A DNA stretch of 64,000 bases from Alteromonas sp. V450. Lineage in GTDB: Bacteria; Pseudomonadota; Gammaproteobacteria; Enterobacterales; Alteromonadaceae. The notes under the pieces were generated by a model. It was not told the origin of the DNA and did no database searches. It saw nothing but the letters and a program-made list of their open reading frames with translations. The stretch covers positions 4,030,001 to 4,094,000 of the forward strand of contig NZ_MODU01000004.1 in NCBI RefSeq assembly GCF_001885075.1, given 5' to 3'. Positions 48,314-58,506 of the stretch are shown here, in pieces (the first letter of the stretch is position 1; each line of letters opens with the position of its first letter). Position numbers and translations under genes: made by a program.

Positions 48314-51124
48314 ATGAGTTTGTATTCAGAATATCTGGCAGAGATCGAGACCCGTAAAACGGAATTAGGTCTTAACCCCAAGCCAATTGACAGTGCAGAC
48401 CTGCTGTCTGAAATTATTGCTCAAATTAAAGATACAACAAACGAGCACCGCGAAGACTCTCTAAAATTCTTTATCTACAACACGCTTCCAGGTACTACAC
48501 CTGCGGCAGGTGTGAAAGCACAATTCTTAAAAGAAATTGTACTTGGCGAAGAAAAAGTAGAAGAAATTACTCCTGAATTTGCGCTTGAGCTACTTTCACA
48601 CATGAAAGGTGGCCCGTCTGTAGAAGTGCTTATCGATTTAGCGCTTTCAGACGATGACGCCGTTGCTAATCCAGCTGCTGAAGTATTAAAAACGCAAGTT
48701 TATCTATACGAAGCCGATACTGAGCGTTTAGAAACAGCATTTAAAGCGGGTAACGCGATTGCTAAAGACGTACTAGAAAGCTACGCAAAAGCTGAATTCT
48801 TTACCAAGCTTCCTGATGTTCCAGAGAAAATTGAAGTAGTAACTTACATTGCTGCTGAAGGTGATATTTCAACTGACCTTCTTTCTCCAGGTAACCAAGC
48901 GCACTCTCGTGCAGACCGTGAACTTCACGGCCAGTGCATGATTTCTCCTGAAGCGCAGCAAGAAATTGTTGAGCTAGGTAAAAAGCACCCTAACGCAAAA
49001 GTTATGCTTATTGCTGAAAAAGGCACTATGGGTGTAGGTTCATCACGTATGTCTGGTGTGAACAACGTTGCACTGTGGGCCGGTGAGCCAACAAGTCCTT
49101 ACATCCCATTTGTTAACAAAGCGCCAATTGTTGCTGGTACAAACGGTATTGCTCCAATCTTCCTTACTACGGTTGACGTAACCGGTGGTATTGGTCTTGA
49201 CCTTAAAAACTGGGTTAAGAAAACTGACGAAAACGGCGAAATTGTTCGCGATGCAAACGGCGACCCAGTACTAGAAGAGGCATACTCTGTAGCAACAGGT
49301 ACGGTATTAACTATCGATACCAAAGCGAAGAAGCTTTACAACGGTTCAGAAGAACTGGCTGACGTATCTGCTTCGTTTACTCCTCAAAAAATGGAGTTCA
49401 TGAAAGCGGGTGGCTCTTACGCTGTGGTATTCGGTAAGCAGCTTCAGTCTTTCGCAGCGCGTACATTAGGTGTTAAAGCGCCAGCCGTTTACGCACCTTC
49501 AAAAGAAGTTTCACACGAAGGTCAAGGCCTTACAGCTGTAGAAAAAATCTTTAATCGTAATGCGGTGGGCGTAAGCTCAGATGCGCCGCTTCACGCGGGT
49601 TCTGACGTTCGCGTTAAAGTTAACATTGTAGGTTCTCAGGACACCACTGGCCCAATGACCTGCCAAGAACTAGAGTCTATGGCGGCATCAACTATTTCAC
49701 CTACTGTTGACGGTGCATACCAGTCTGGTTGTCACACGGCATCAGTATGGGATAAGAAAGCACAGGCTAACATTCCTAAGCTAATGTCATTCATGAACAA
49801 CTTTGGCGTAATCACAGCACGTGATCCTAAAGGTGTTTATCACTCAATGACTGACGTTATTCACAAAGTGCTTAACGACATCACGGTAGACGACCGTGCA
49901 ATCATCATTGGTGGTGACTCGCATACACGTATGTCTAAAGGTGTAGCATTCGGTGCCGACTCAGGTACGGTTGCGCTAGCACTTGCCACAGGTGAAGCGG
50001 CTATGCCAATTCCAGAGTCTGTGAAAGTGACCTTTAAAGGTAAAATGAAAGAGCACATGGACTTCCGTGATGTGGTTCACGCTACTCAAGCACAAATGCT
50101 TAAGCAGTTCTCTGGCGAGAACGTGTTCCAAGGCCGTGTTATCGAAGTACAAATCGGTACTCTACTGGCTGACCAAGCGTTTACGTTTACCGACTGGTCT
50201 GCTGAAATGAAAGCGAAAGCGTCAATCTGTATCTCTAACGACGAGACTATGATTGCGTCACTTGAGCTTGCTAAGAGCCGTATCCAAATTATGATCGACA
50301 AGGGCATGGACAACGAAGCTAAGATGCTTCAAGGTCTACTTGACCTTGCTGACAAGCGTATTGCTGAAATCAAGTCTGGTGAAGAGCCAGCGCTTGCGCC
50401 AGATGACAACGCTAAGTACTACGCAGAAGTGGTTATCGACCTAGATCAAATCGATGAGCCAATGATTGCTGACCCTGACGTAAACAACGAAGACGTGTCT
50501 AAGCGTTACACGCACGATGTTATCCGTCCGGTTTCTTATTACGATGGTAAGCCAGTTGACCTAGGTTTCGTTGGTTCTTGTATGGTGCACAAAGGCGATA
50601 TGCAAATTATTGCGCAAATGCTACGTAACCTAGAGAAGCTTAACGGCTCTGTAGAGTTCAAAGCACCGCTAGTAGTTGCGCCACCTACATACAACATTGT
50701 TGACGAGCTTAAAGCAGAAGGCGACTGGGAAATCCTTCAGAAGTACGCTGGTTTTGAATTCGACGACGCTAAGCCTAAAGAAGCAGCGCGTACTAAGTAC
50801 GACAACATTCTTTACCTAGAGCGTCCTGGATGTAACCTATGTATGGGTAACCAAGAAAAAGCTGAGCCGGGCGATACGGTAATTGCTACGTCTACTCGCT
50901 TGTTCCAAGGCCGTGTAGTAGCCGACTCTGCTGAGAAGAAAGGTGAATCTCTACTAGGCTCTACGCCGCTAGTAGTACTTTCAACTGTTCTTGGACGCTT
51001 CCCAACAACTGAAGAGTACAAGCAAGCGGTTGCAGGCATCGACCTGACTAAGTTTGCTCCGCCTTCAGAAGACTTAGCGGTTAAGCCTAAATTTGAAGCT
51101 GATGTAGCGGTTAAGCGCGTATAA
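48314..51124 (+). CDS. acnB: Bifunctional aconitate hydratase 2 / 2-methylisocitrate dehydratase AcnB (long form)
   Basis: A 936-residue iron-sulfur hydratase of the TCA and methylcitrate cycles. It has the AcnB order: helical N-terminal domain (1-160), swivel domain with VGSSRMSG (near 240), then VGSQDTTGPMTCQELESMAA, GGDSHTRMSKGVAFGADSG, GSCMVHKGD and RPGCNLCMGNQ, whose three cysteines hold the 4Fe-4S cluster. It is about 70 residues longer than E. coli AcnB (865) and its N-terminus (SEYLAEIETRKTELGLNPKPID) resembles, from memory, the long AcnB of Bacteroidetes rather than enteric AcnB. Strongly biased codon use suggests high expression. Own terminator at 51150. Confidence 0.93.
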   Translation: MSLYSEYLAEIETRKTELGLNPKPIDSADLLSEIIAQIKDTTNEHREDSLKFFIYNTLPGTTPAAGVKAQFLKEIVLGEEKVEEITPEFALELLSHMKGGPSVEVLIDLALSDDDAVANPAAEVLKTQVYLYEADTERLETAFKAGNAIAKDVLESYAKAEFFTKLPDVPEKIEVVTYIAAEGDISTDLLSPGNQAHSRADRELHGQCMISPEAQQEIVELGKKHPNAKVMLIAEKGTMGVGSSRMSGVNNVALWAGEPTSPYIPFVNKAPIVAGTNGIAPIFLTTVDVTGGIGLDLKNWVKKTDENGEIVRDANGDPVLEEAYSVATGTVLTIDTKAKKLYNGSEELADVSASFTPQKMEFMKAGGSYAVVFGKQLQSFAARTLGVKAPAVYAPSKEVSHEGQGLTAVEKIFNRNAVGVSSDAPLHAGSDVRVKVNIVGSQDTTGPMTCQELESMAASTISPTVDGAYQSGCHTASVWDKKAQANIPKLMSFMNNFGVITARDPKGVYHSMTDVIHKVLNDITVDDRAIIIGGDSHTRMSKGVAFGADSGTVALALATGEAAMPIPESVKVTFKGKMKEHMDFRDVVHATQAQMLKQFSGENVFQGRVIEVQIGTLLADQAFTFTDWSAEMKAKASICISNDETMIASLELAKSRIQIMIDKGMDNEAKMLQGLLDLADKRIAEIKSGEEPALAPDDNAKYYAEVVIDLDQIDEPMIADPDVNNEDVSKRYTHDVIRPVSYYDGKPVDLGFVGSCMVHKGDMQIIAQMLRNLEKLNGSVEFKAPLVVAPPTYNIVDELKAEGDWEILQKYAGFEFDDAKPKEAARTKYDNILYLERPGCNLCMGNQEKAEPGDTVIATSTRLFQGRVVADSAEKKGESLLGSTPLVVLSTVLGRFPTTEEYKQAVAGIDLTKFAPPSEDLAVKPKFEADVAVKRV

Positions 51125-51149
51125 GCAGCAGATAAAAAAGTAAAATCAT

Positions 51150-51180
51150 AAAGCCCCGATTTCTATTGGGGCTTTTTTTT
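51150..51180 (+). terminator. Intrinsic terminator of acnB
   Basis: AAAGCCCC and GGGGCTTT pair around a 10-nt loop, followed by a run of T. Confidence 0.88.
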
Positions 51181-51229
51181 TACATCAAATTAGGGCAATC
51201 TTTGCGCATTGGTAATATCAAGGACAGAA

Positions 51230-51490
51230 ATGCGTATATTTTATAGTGCCGTTATGGTGAGTGCTTTCGCATGTTGTTTTCAGGGATGCAGTTCTACTCA
51301 GTCACATCAGACAGCGAAGTGCATTGAACAAGTAAGTGAAAGAGACGTTTACAGCAAGAGTAACGCTGAACAAACGTTGCAGTTGTGCTTGGATAATGAG
51401 AAAAAGAGGCGTGAAAAGGAGCACTCAACGGGAGAAAAAGTCGCTGATGTGTTAATCCCCCTCATAATAGATATATTTACAGAGTCATAG
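51230..51490 (+). CDS. Small lipoprotein, function unknown
   Basis: An 86-residue protein with an N-terminal signal and a probable lipobox (FQGC, Cys about 20). The mature part is short, charged and Lys/Glu-rich, with three further cysteines at least two of which (KCIEQ, QLCLDN) could pair. ATG 51230 follows AAGGA; the frame extends to a TTG at 51209. Not recognised. Confidence 0.55.
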   Translation: MRIFYSAVMVSAFACCFQGCSSTQSHQTAKCIEQVSERDVYSKSNAEQTLQLCLDNEKKRREKEHSTGEKVADVLIPLIIDIFTES

Positions 51491-51671
51491 CACTTTGAGA
51501 CGCGCACATACCATGACAAAAGCGTAGCAAACAGGAAACGACGGTTTTGTCACTTTGTTAAATCAAAAGTTTCCCTTTGATTTAAAAACTATTTAACACA
51601 CTGAGTAGCAAACTATTGGATGGTTTAGTATAAATATCTTTCTTATCAACTCTCTATTAAAGCGGCCCCAT

Positions 51672-52439
51672 ATGATTTCAAGTTTAAAAAAATTGGCAAC
51701 AGCAGCTTCAATAACTGCACTCTTCTCATTTTCTGCGCATGCAACTATTGTTGAATTCGTTACTTCACAAGGTACTGTTCGCGTAAACCTTCACGATACC
51801 ACTACGCCTAAAACCGTTGAAAATTTTCTTGAGTATGTCAATGACGGTGCCTATACCGATACTATTATTCATCGCCTAGAGCCAAACTTTGTTGTTCAGG
51901 GGGGCGGCTTCAAATATGACAATGGATTTAATCATATTGCCGTGGAGTCTCGTTCACCGGTAGAAAATGAGCCAGAACTGTCGAATGTTGCAGGGACAAT
52001 AGCAATGGCTAAAGTGGGCGGCGATCCAAACAGTGCAACCAATCAATGGTTTTTCAATTTAGAAAATAACAGTGGAAACCTTGATGTGCAAAACGGTGGA
52101 TTTACCGTATTTGGCCAAGTGTTTGCTGAAGATATGGAAATATTAGAAGACATGCAGGATCTGCTGCGTTGTGGAAACAACTTCGGCAGTACGCCAATGG
52201 TTAATTTTACCAGCGAACAGTGCACCAGTGGTGCCGTGCCTGGTTATGAGAACTTCGTTACTGTTTATGCTGTTAATGTTGTTGATAGCAACGAAGTGAC
52301 AGATAGCGATCTTAACAAAGTACGCAACACGCTAATTGGGCAGCAACCCGGTAACGGAGGTGGCAGCGGCGGCGGTGGTTCGGCGTTCTGGCTGTTGTTA
52401 TTAGGTGCAGCCGGCCTTGTTAGAAAGCGCATTAAATAG
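51672..52439 (+). CDS. Exported cyclophilin-type peptidyl-prolyl isomerase with GlyGly-CTERM tail
   Basis: A 255-residue protein: signal peptide (to about SAHA), a cyclophilin domain (about 25-215) with TPKTVENFLEYVNDGAYTDT, IIHRLEPNFVVQGGGF and AMAKVGGDPNSATNQWFFNL, then a C-terminal GNGGGSGGGGS linker, a hydrophobic helix (AFWLLLLGAAGLV) and RKRIK. That tail is the GlyGly-CTERM signal, normally cut by rhombosortase so that the protein is exported through type II secretion and held at the surface. It would speed proline isomerisation in secreted or surface proteins. Confidence 0.88.
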   Translation: MISSLKKLATAASITALFSFSAHATIVEFVTSQGTVRVNLHDTTTPKTVENFLEYVNDGAYTDTIIHRLEPNFVVQGGGFKYDNGFNHIAVESRSPVENEPELSNVAGTIAMAKVGGDPNSATNQWFFNLENNSGNLDVQNGGFTVFGQVFAEDMEILEDMQDLLRCGNNFGSTPMVNFTSEQCTSGAVPGYENFVTVYAVNVVDSNEVTDSDLNKVRNTLIGQQPGNGGGSGGGGSAFWLLLLGAAGLVRKRIK

Positions 52440-52528
52440 GCACATTGTTACGCAATTAAATTTTGAGCAAAGGCTACGTGAGCATTGTCTCAATATTGAA
52501 TGTTACTTAAAATAGTGTATAAACTACG

Positions 52529-52562
52529 AAGCCGGTGTCCACTGTGGTTGCCGGCTTTTTTT
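52529..52562 (+). terminator. Intrinsic terminator after the cyclophilin gene
   Basis: AAGCCGG and CCGGCTT form a hairpin followed by TTTTTT. Confidence 0.65.
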
Positions 52563-52582
52563 ATGGCGAAAAGGACAGTCTA

Positions 52583-53032
52583 ATGGGAAAAACGCTCTTT
52601 ATTATTGCTGCATTTATACTCACTGTAGCGTGTGCAAAAGCACAGGTCGACTCTACGTCGCCCGACACTCCCGTTACATTTGACGCCGTAACACTGAAAA
52701 TTGGTGACCAGCAGCTTGACGTTGAGTACGCCAAGACCTTTGAACAACGGGCTCGAGGTTTAATGTTTCGCAAAACACTGTGCGAGAACTGCGGCATGTT
52801 TTTCAAGTTTTCTAGTCCCCGCCTCGCGGGCATGTGGATGAAAAATACCTTTGTTCCCCTAGATGTAGCATTTATCGACAGAAACGGCGTAATCACGGAT
52901 ATAAAACCTCTCACTCCACACAGTTTGGAGTCAGTCGGATCATCGAAAGAGGTACTTTACGCGTTGGAAATGAACCAAGGGTGGTTTGCCGAGAATAATA
53001 TAACAGTAGGCGACCAAATAACGATTGATTAA
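52583..53032 (+). CDS. DUF192 family exported protein
   Basis: A 149-residue protein with an N-terminal signal sequence (MGKTLFIIAAFILTVACAKA; the VACA could be a lipobox) and a DUF192 domain (PF02643) marked by TFEQRARGLMFRKTLCENCGMFF, GMWMKNTFVPLDVAFID and KEVLYALEMNQGWF. The family's function is unknown. I chose ATG 52583, which follows AAGGAC. It is 59 bp before lysC and co-directional. Confidence 0.8.
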   Translation: MGKTLFIIAAFILTVACAKAQVDSTSPDTPVTFDAVTLKIGDQQLDVEYAKTFEQRARGLMFRKTLCENCGMFFKFSSPRLAGMWMKNTFVPLDVAFIDRNGVITDIKPLTPHSLESVGSSKEVLYALEMNQGWFAENNITVGDQITID

Positions 53033-53091
53033 TTACGTGGAATGCGTGGTTATAACTAGCATGAGCTAGTTTTATTCTGGAGTTAAATATA

Positions 53092-54441
53092 GTGACAAAT
53101 GCCTTATCGATAGCGAAGTTCGGTGGAACTAGCGTTGCGAATTACGAAGTAATGCAAAACTGTGCCCGAATTGTTGCCGGTAATGAAAAAACGCGCATCG
53201 TGGTAGTAAGTGCAGCAGCGGGTGTAACCAATCACTTGGTAAGCCTTGCGCACACACCTATGACGCAACAACAAATTGAAGACACCTGTCAGGCTATTAT
53301 CAATATTGAACAAGCGATATTGAGCAAGTTAAAAGATAAAGACGCAGTTGCGCCGAAGCTTAACGACTTGTTAGAAGAAATGCGCAGCTTGGCATTTCAC
53401 GAAGAAATTCTTCACCGAGATGACTTGAAAGATCAGCTGCTCTCGATGGGTGAGAGAATGTCATCGCTGATGTTCTCTTCAGTGCTTGGTGAGCTTGGCG
53501 TAAATACAATGAACTTTGATGTGCGCAAAGTGCTGCGTACTGACAGTGAATTTGGTGAAGGTGCCCCCCAAATTGACGAAATTGAGAAGCTGGCTAAACA
53601 GCTGCTCGCACCAGAAATTCAAAATGCGATTGTTGTAACTCAAGGCTTCGTTGGTGCCGATGAGCAGGGACGTACGACTACCCTTGGACGTGGTGGCTCT
53701 GACTTTACTGCGGCCCTACTTGCAGAGGCGCTTGACGCCGAGGCTTGTGAAATTTGGACGGATGTAACAGGGGTGTATACAACCGATCCGCGTATTACTT
53801 CTGCCGCGCATCCTCTGCCAGAGCTCAGTTTTGAAGAGGCGGCCGAAATGGCGACCTTTGGCGCAAAGGTACTTCACCCTGCTACCATGGAGCCTGCGCT
53901 ACGCAAAGACATTAAAGTGTTTGTGGGCTCAAGCAAAGAGCCTGAAAAAGGCGGCACTTGGATTGTTCGAGATTGTGAGCACGAGCCGCCGTACCGCGCT
54001 ATAACGCGCCGTAAAGAACAAGTAATGGTAACAGTTAAAACGCCTAAAATGATGTATGCCCAAGGTTTCTTACAGCAGGTGTTTGCTATTATTGCTAAAC
54101 ATAAGCTGAGTGTTGACTTGGTAACAACGTCGGAGATTTCGGTATCGTTTACCTTAGATAACCCCGCTAATTCAGTGGCTCAGCGTTTGAACAAAGAAAC
54201 CATTGCTGAACTTGAAACGATTTGTGATGTTAAAGTTGAAAAAGGGTACGACCTGGTAACCGTTGTAGGTAATAACATGCAAACCGCCGTTGGCGTATCA
54301 AGCAAGATTTTAGCAGCAGTATCTGATTTCAACTTACGCATGATTTGTTTTGGTGCTAACCCGCATAATTTATCGTTCTTGGTTAATGAGACCGATAGTG
54401 ATGATGTGGTTCGAAAGCTACACGTTGCGCTTTTTGAATGA
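53092..54441 (+). CDS. lysC: Aspartate kinase, lysine-sensitive type (LysC)
   Basis: A 449-residue aspartokinase, the size of E. coli LysC (449). Kinase motifs: IAKFGGTSVANYEVM at the N-terminus, GFVGADEQGRTTTLGRGGSDFTAALLAEAL (about 186-213) and EIWTDVTGVYTTDPR. Two ACT domains make up the C-terminal 150 residues and bind the feedback inhibitor. It phosphorylates aspartate, the first step to lysine, threonine and methionine. Start is GTG 53092 after CTGGAG. There is no room for a lysine riboswitch in front of it. Confidence 0.93.
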   Translation: MTNALSIAKFGGTSVANYEVMQNCARIVAGNEKTRIVVVSAAAGVTNHLVSLAHTPMTQQQIEDTCQAIINIEQAILSKLKDKDAVAPKLNDLLEEMRSLAFHEEILHRDDLKDQLLSMGERMSSLMFSSVLGELGVNTMNFDVRKVLRTDSEFGEGAPQIDEIEKLAKQLLAPEIQNAIVVTQGFVGADEQGRTTTLGRGGSDFTAALLAEALDAEACEIWTDVTGVYTTDPRITSAAHPLPELSFEEAAEMATFGAKVLHPATMEPALRKDIKVFVGSSKEPEKGGTWIVRDCEHEPPYRAITRRKEQVMVTVKTPKMMYAQGFLQQVFAIIAKHKLSVDLVTTSEISVSFTLDNPANSVAQRLNKETIAELETICDVKVEKGYDLVTVVGNNMQTAVGVSSKILAAVSDFNLRMICFGANPHNLSFLVNETDSDDVVRKLHVALFE

Positions 54442-54467
54442 TCAAATGCTGCAAAGTATAAAACCTT

Positions 54468-54497
54468 AAAAATGGCCGCAAATTCGCGGCCATTTTC
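54468..54497. terminator. Bidirectional terminator between lysC and the SOUL gene
   Basis: AAAATGGCCGC and GCGGCCATTTT are perfect arms around AAATTC, flanked by A and T runs. Confidence 0.85.
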
Positions 54498-54508
54498 TAT
54501 GGTGTGTT

Positions 54509-55153
54509 TTATGGCTGGCCCTGTTGGTATTTTGTCACCGGAATTATAATTTCATGGCGTTTGTTCCATGGAAGCGTAAACGGTGAGTCGTAGCCTAAAT
54601 AGCTCGGCTTTCCAACAATATCGAAACCATTTTGGGCAAGCAGCGCCATTAATTCATCCATTTTCTCTTGTTGTTGCTCTTGGTCATTAAACCCACTATA
54701 CGTGATAGCCGCAAGAGTGCGTTGTGGTATTTCTACCAACACCACGTCTGGGTGAGTTGGCTTTGGCGCTGTTTTTATCGTGAATTGGCTAGGTAGAAAA
54801 AACATCATGTCATAACGAGTAGAGCGCTCTACCGGTGACGTCATTGCAATTTTTTCTCCACGCTCTGTCTTTTCATCAGTCATTACTGGAGATGTCATAG
54901 CTATCTCATTGTTAGCTGTGTTGTCGCCTGATATATAACGAAAAAGAAGCTGAAAGGCACCAGTAGAGCTATTACCGTTTGTCGCAACGGCAAGTGCAGG
55001 TGGGTAATCCCTTACTTCTGCGTCTTCAGAAAAGCGCATTGTCACAGAATAGGGAAGGGTTTCCGTGTCTTTATAGTAGGTTTTTTCTTGGGCCATGGCA
55101 GGTGTCATAAAGTAAAGCGTGATAATTAAAAGCAGAGTAGTGCGTATAGGCAT
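54509..55153 (-). CDS. SOUL heme-binding family exported protein
   Basis: A 214-residue protein with a signal peptide ending near PAMAQ. The SOUL domain (about 30-205) shows AFQLLFRYISGDNTAN, the repeated EKIAMTSPV motif (IAMTSPVMTDE and KIAMTSPVERS) and YGYDSP-like LGYDSPFTLPWNKRHEI. SOUL proteins bind heme in some eukaryotes; the bacterial role is unclear. Monocistronic, convergent with lysC. Confidence 0.85.
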   Translation of the reverse strand: MPIRTTLLLIITLYFMTPAMAQEKTYYKDTETLPYSVTMRFSEDAEVRDYPPALAVATNGNSSTGAFQLLFRYISGDNTANNEIAMTSPVMTDEKTERGEKIAMTSPVERSTRYDMMFFLPSQFTIKTAPKPTHPDVVLVEIPQRTLAAITYSGFNDQEQQQEKMDELMALLAQNGFDIVGKPSYLGYDSPFTLPWNKRHEIIIPVTKYQQGQP

Positions 55154-55285
55154 AGTGTTTATTGCTCTTTTTAATTTTTTATATGTACGTTATGAAAAGC
55201 CGTTTCGGTCAAAATGAAAGCACCATTGTGCGCAAACATCGATGCTAACGAGAGCGTGTGCGAACTTAAGAGAAGGCATTGAAAA

Positions 55286-55320
55286 CAAAAAAAAGCACTG
55301 AACGGGTGTCAGTGCCTTTT
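55286..55320 (-). terminator. Intrinsic terminator of the chemoreceptor gene
   Basis: GCACTGA and TCAGTGC around a 7-nt loop; on the minus strand followed by TTTTTTTT. Confidence 0.75.
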
Positions 55321-55360
55321 ATGTCGTTGAGTTGGTTTTCAGTGGGCTATGCAATAAAGG

Positions 55361-57385
55361 CTATACCTTGAACTGTCTGATAGATTGCTGTAGCTCATCA
55401 GCTAGACGCGCTACCTCGTGGCTAGACTCAGAAGTTTGCTGAGCGCCAGCGGTTGTTTCTTCCGCTATGCTAACTATTGTTTCTAGCTTTTCACTAATTT
55501 CTTGCGATACCGTATTCTGCTCGCGCGCCGACTGCTCTATTTGTGAGCTTACATCATGTGCACGATGAACGGCATCGGTAATGACATCTAGCGCTTGCGT
55601 AGCTTTTTCGGTTTGCGCAACGCAGGCGGCTGTTTGCTCTTTGCCCTGGTTCATTACGGTTACTGCTTTCTCTGCCCCAGCTTGTAGCATTTCAATCATG
55701 GCGTTAATTTCTTGCGTAGATTGCTGTGTTCTGCTTGCTAAGGTACGGACCTCATCAGCAACTACTGCAAACCCTCGGCCTTGTTCACCGGCTCTGGCGG
55801 CCTCGATGGCTGCATTAAGTGCAAGCAGGTTAGTTTGATCGGCAACGCCTCGAATTACATCCAAGATCCCACCAATACTTGCGCTGTCTTGGTGAAGCTT
55901 ATTTATTACGTCTGCGGCATCCTGCACGTCCTTGGAAAGGATCTCTATCGTGTTTTTATTTTCAATCGATATTTGACGTACGTTTTCAGCTTCTGCGTCA
56001 GCGTGACGAATTTGGCTCAATGTATCTTCGGCACTCTGCACCACAATTTGAGACGTTGAATGCATTTCAGTGGTTGCAGTAGCAACTTGACCAATTTGAG
56101 ACTTTTGATCTTGTATCGAGTGCGTAGTTTGCGCGGTTACTGCTGATGTTTGCTCTGACGCTGCCGCGAGTTGTTCAGCGCGAACATTAATGGCTGTAAT
56201 AAGCGCTTTAAGATTCTCAATAAGCGTGTTGCAGTTTCGCGCTAATAGGCCAAACTCATCTTGTGCAGAGTCATCTAAGCGGTGTGTGAGGTCGCCTGAT
56301 GACGCGACGGTAAGTAACTCATTAACACGGTATAACGGACGCGTGATAGCGCGAACTGTTATTAGACCAATCAACGCGGCCATTGTAATAGACAACAACA
56401 CAACAACAATAACGATAGTGTTACCGCTGGTAATTGTGGCGTTAACTTGTTTCTCTACATCGCTTGCTTTTTTGTCTGCCAAATTAAGTAAGTTCTCAAG
56501 TGCTACAACGCCTTGAGTGATATTTTCATCAGATGCATTAAGGGCTTTCTCTGCGTCGTTTCGACGAGATAGGCGATCTACATGGAGTTGAATAACGCCA
56601 TTATTCGCTTTGATCGCATTTACGGCTTCATTAACGAGATCGTTTATGTCGTCAAGCGTGCCAGAGTCGTCTTTTCCTCCGGCCGTTTGTACCATGTCGC
56701 TGAGCTGCGTGGTAACTTTGTCGACGACTAAGTCGACTTCATTGCCTATGGTTTGCGCGCGAACAAGGGTTTCGGTTTTTATATATTCGTAGGAAACGGT
56801 CAGGAGTGATAAAAGTGATGATTCCAGTTGACCACCAATATCGGCGGCACGTCTCAGGCTTGCATCATTTTGAACGGCATCGAGATCAGAAAAATCGAGC
56901 AAATAAGTTGATGCATCGTCGGCATTATCTTCAGCATCTCCGAGTTTGTCATTGATGCTGTTGCGAATATCAAGGTACTGTTGGTGGTTGCTATACATAG
57001 CTTCTACATTATCAATGTAGGCTTCATACGCATTTCGTACGGTATTTAAGGTGCGATTTAATTCGGGCTCATCACTTACTGCCTGCGCCAACTTTGTATA
57101 TTCGTTTTCAAAGTTGTCCTTAGCACGAGTAAAAGCTTGACGCTTATCACGAAGTCCACTGACATTTTCCTCAATATAGCTCTCAAAGGTGAGGCGTCCC
57201 ATGTTGAGAAAGCTGGCTTTTAGCGCGTTGCTTCCTGCAACAGTCGGCAATGCAACTTTGTTGACTTCTTCGGTTGCCGAGCCGATAGAGTTCAGATTTA
57301 TAAGTGAAACTGCACTTATGATTACGAGAAGGGCACTGATTGCAATGAACCCCCCAATTATGCGTTTTGCTACCGTAATTTTCAT
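55361..57385 (-). CDS. Methyl-accepting chemotaxis protein
   Basis: A 674-residue chemoreceptor. Membrane helices at about 8-30 and 318-340 bracket a large, mainly helical periplasmic ligand domain of about 285 residues. A HAMP domain (about 341-395, [20 protein letters not shown]) leads into the cytoplasmic signalling tip with the hallmark [20 protein letters not shown] and [20 protein letters not shown]. It would modulate CheA and swimming direction. Ligand unknown. AGGAG precedes the ATG; no chemotaxis genes adjoin it. It does not end in a CheR-docking pentapeptide. Confidence 0.93.
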   Translation of the reverse strand: MKITVAKRIIGGFIAISALLVIISAVSLINLNSIGSATEEVNKVALPTVAGSNALKASFLNMGRLTFESYIEENVSGLRDKRQAFTRAKDNFENEYTKLAQAVSDEPELNRTLNTVRNAYEAYIDNVEAMYSNHQQYLDIRNSINDKLGDAEDNADDASTYLLDFSDLDAVQNDASLRRAADIGGQLESSLLSLLTVSYEYIKTETLVRAQTIGNEVDLVVDKVTTQLSDMVQTAGGKDDSGTLDDINDLVNEAVNAIKANNGVIQLHVDRLSRRNDAEKALNASDENITQGVVALENLLNLADKKASDVEKQVNATITSGNTIVIVVVLLSITMAALIGLITVRAITRPLYRVNELLTVASSGDLTHRLDDSAQDEFGLLARNCNTLIENLKALITAINVRAEQLAAASEQTSAVTAQTTHSIQDQKSQIGQVATATTEMHSTSQIVVQSAEDTLSQIRHADAEAENVRQISIENKNTIEILSKDVQDAADVINKLHQDSASIGGILDVIRGVADQTNLLALNAAIEAARAGEQGRGFAVVADEVRTLASRTQQSTQEINAMIEMLQAGAEKAVTVMNQGKEQTAACVAQTEKATQALDVITDAVHRAHDVSSQIEQSAREQNTVSQEISEKLETIVSIAEETTAGAQQTSESSHEVARLADELQQSIRQFKV

Positions 57386-57672
57386 CGGAACTCCTAGATG
57401 AACGTTTTTATAGTTTTATCGTACGATGTTACCCGTCAGCAAAAGAAAATACACGCGTTAAAAAACGTCAGCAACGCATGTCTTCTTTCAAGTTGATGAA
57501 TAGGGTTTTTCCTTTCCTAAAATATTGTATCGGCAACAACGATTTAATGTTTATCTAATTTGCTATAAATTTTGACATTATCAGCTGGTAATACCAGTTG
57601 TCATACTCAATGTTGAACTAGCGCGCTGCAACGATAGTGCTTGTTTAGTTTTTATGTGGGAAGTAAGAAAGG

Positions 57673-58500
57673 TTAGGCGTTTACCGAAATGCGCGTTGAG
57701 GACTCAAGGTGAAAGAGTGTCATACTTTGCCCCCATACATACCCTGTGTCCAGTCCGATGAATTGACTATCACCTGTTTGACCTGATAATGCAGCCCAAT
57801 GTCCGAATATTACCCTCTGCGATTTTTTTAAGTGTGGGTTTTGACATTTAAACCAAGGGAGCAGCTCATCAGCAGAGTTAAGTTCTACCGCACTCGGATG
57901 AGACTTGTTTTCAAAGTCTAACTGGCCATTTTTGCCAATGAATCGCATTCTTGTGCACGCGTTGACAATAAAGCGCAACCGCGCTTCTTCTTTTAACGTA
58001 CCAGACCAGACATGCGGCTTGTTTCCATACATGCTCGATAGAAATTTGGCGTAATCTCTACCGCGCAGCACGGAACTGACTTCTTGGCTCAGTTCAACAC
58101 TCTGCGCGATGGACCACTGTGGATAAAGCCCCGCGTGAACGAGAAGGGTATCGTCGTCGAGTGTTTGACAAAGAGGAAATTGGCGTAACCAATCTATCAA
58201 CGTATGACAATCAGGAGCGGCGAGTAGAGAAGAAAGTTTATCTGATTTCTTGGCGTTACGTATTCCATTTACTACGGCAAGAAGATGAAGATCGTGGTTG
58301 CCTAACACACTACTAAAACTGCTTCCTAAGGACTTTAAAAAACGCAGCGTAGCTAACGAGTCTTCGCCTCGCGCGACTAAATCACCCACGGCGTAAAGTC
58401 TGTCGTTAGCCTGGTCAAAATTTACCTTGTCCAACACTCGGCACAGGCCGCTGTAACAGCCTTGAATATCGCCGATTATGTAGGTGTTCTTCTTTTGCAT
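57673..58500 (-). CDS. apaH: Diadenosine tetraphosphatase ApaH
   Basis: A 275-residue symmetrical Ap4A hydrolase of the metallophosphatase family. Metal-site motifs: YIIGDIQGCYSGL, AVGDLVARGEDS and VLGNHDLHLLAV; the family block FGHWAALSGQTG occurs near residue 235. I chose ATG 58500, although a GTG at 58506 sits directly after the apaG stop. It ends the pdxA-rsmA-apaG-apaH run, as in E. coli, and would lower alarmone-like Ap4A. Confidence 0.93.
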   Translation of the reverse strand: MQKKNTYIIGDIQGCYSGLCRVLDKVNFDQANDRLYAVGDLVARGEDSLATLRFLKSLGSSFSSVLGNHDLHLLAVVNGIRNAKKSDKLSSLLAAPDCHTLIDWLRQFPLCQTLDDDTLLVHAGLYPQWSIAQSVELSQEVSSVLRGRDYAKFLSSMYGNKPHVWSGTLKEEARLRFIVNACTRMRFIGKNGQLDFENKSHPSAVELNSADELLPWFKCQNPHLKKSQRVIFGHWAALSGQTGDSQFIGLDTGYVWGQSMTLFHLESSTRISVNA

Positions 58501-58506
58501 ATTCAC

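Noticed and set aside
53033-53091. Possible lysine riboswitch before lysC
   Set aside because: Only 59 bp separate the upstream gene from lysC, too short for the L box, and no matching core was seen.
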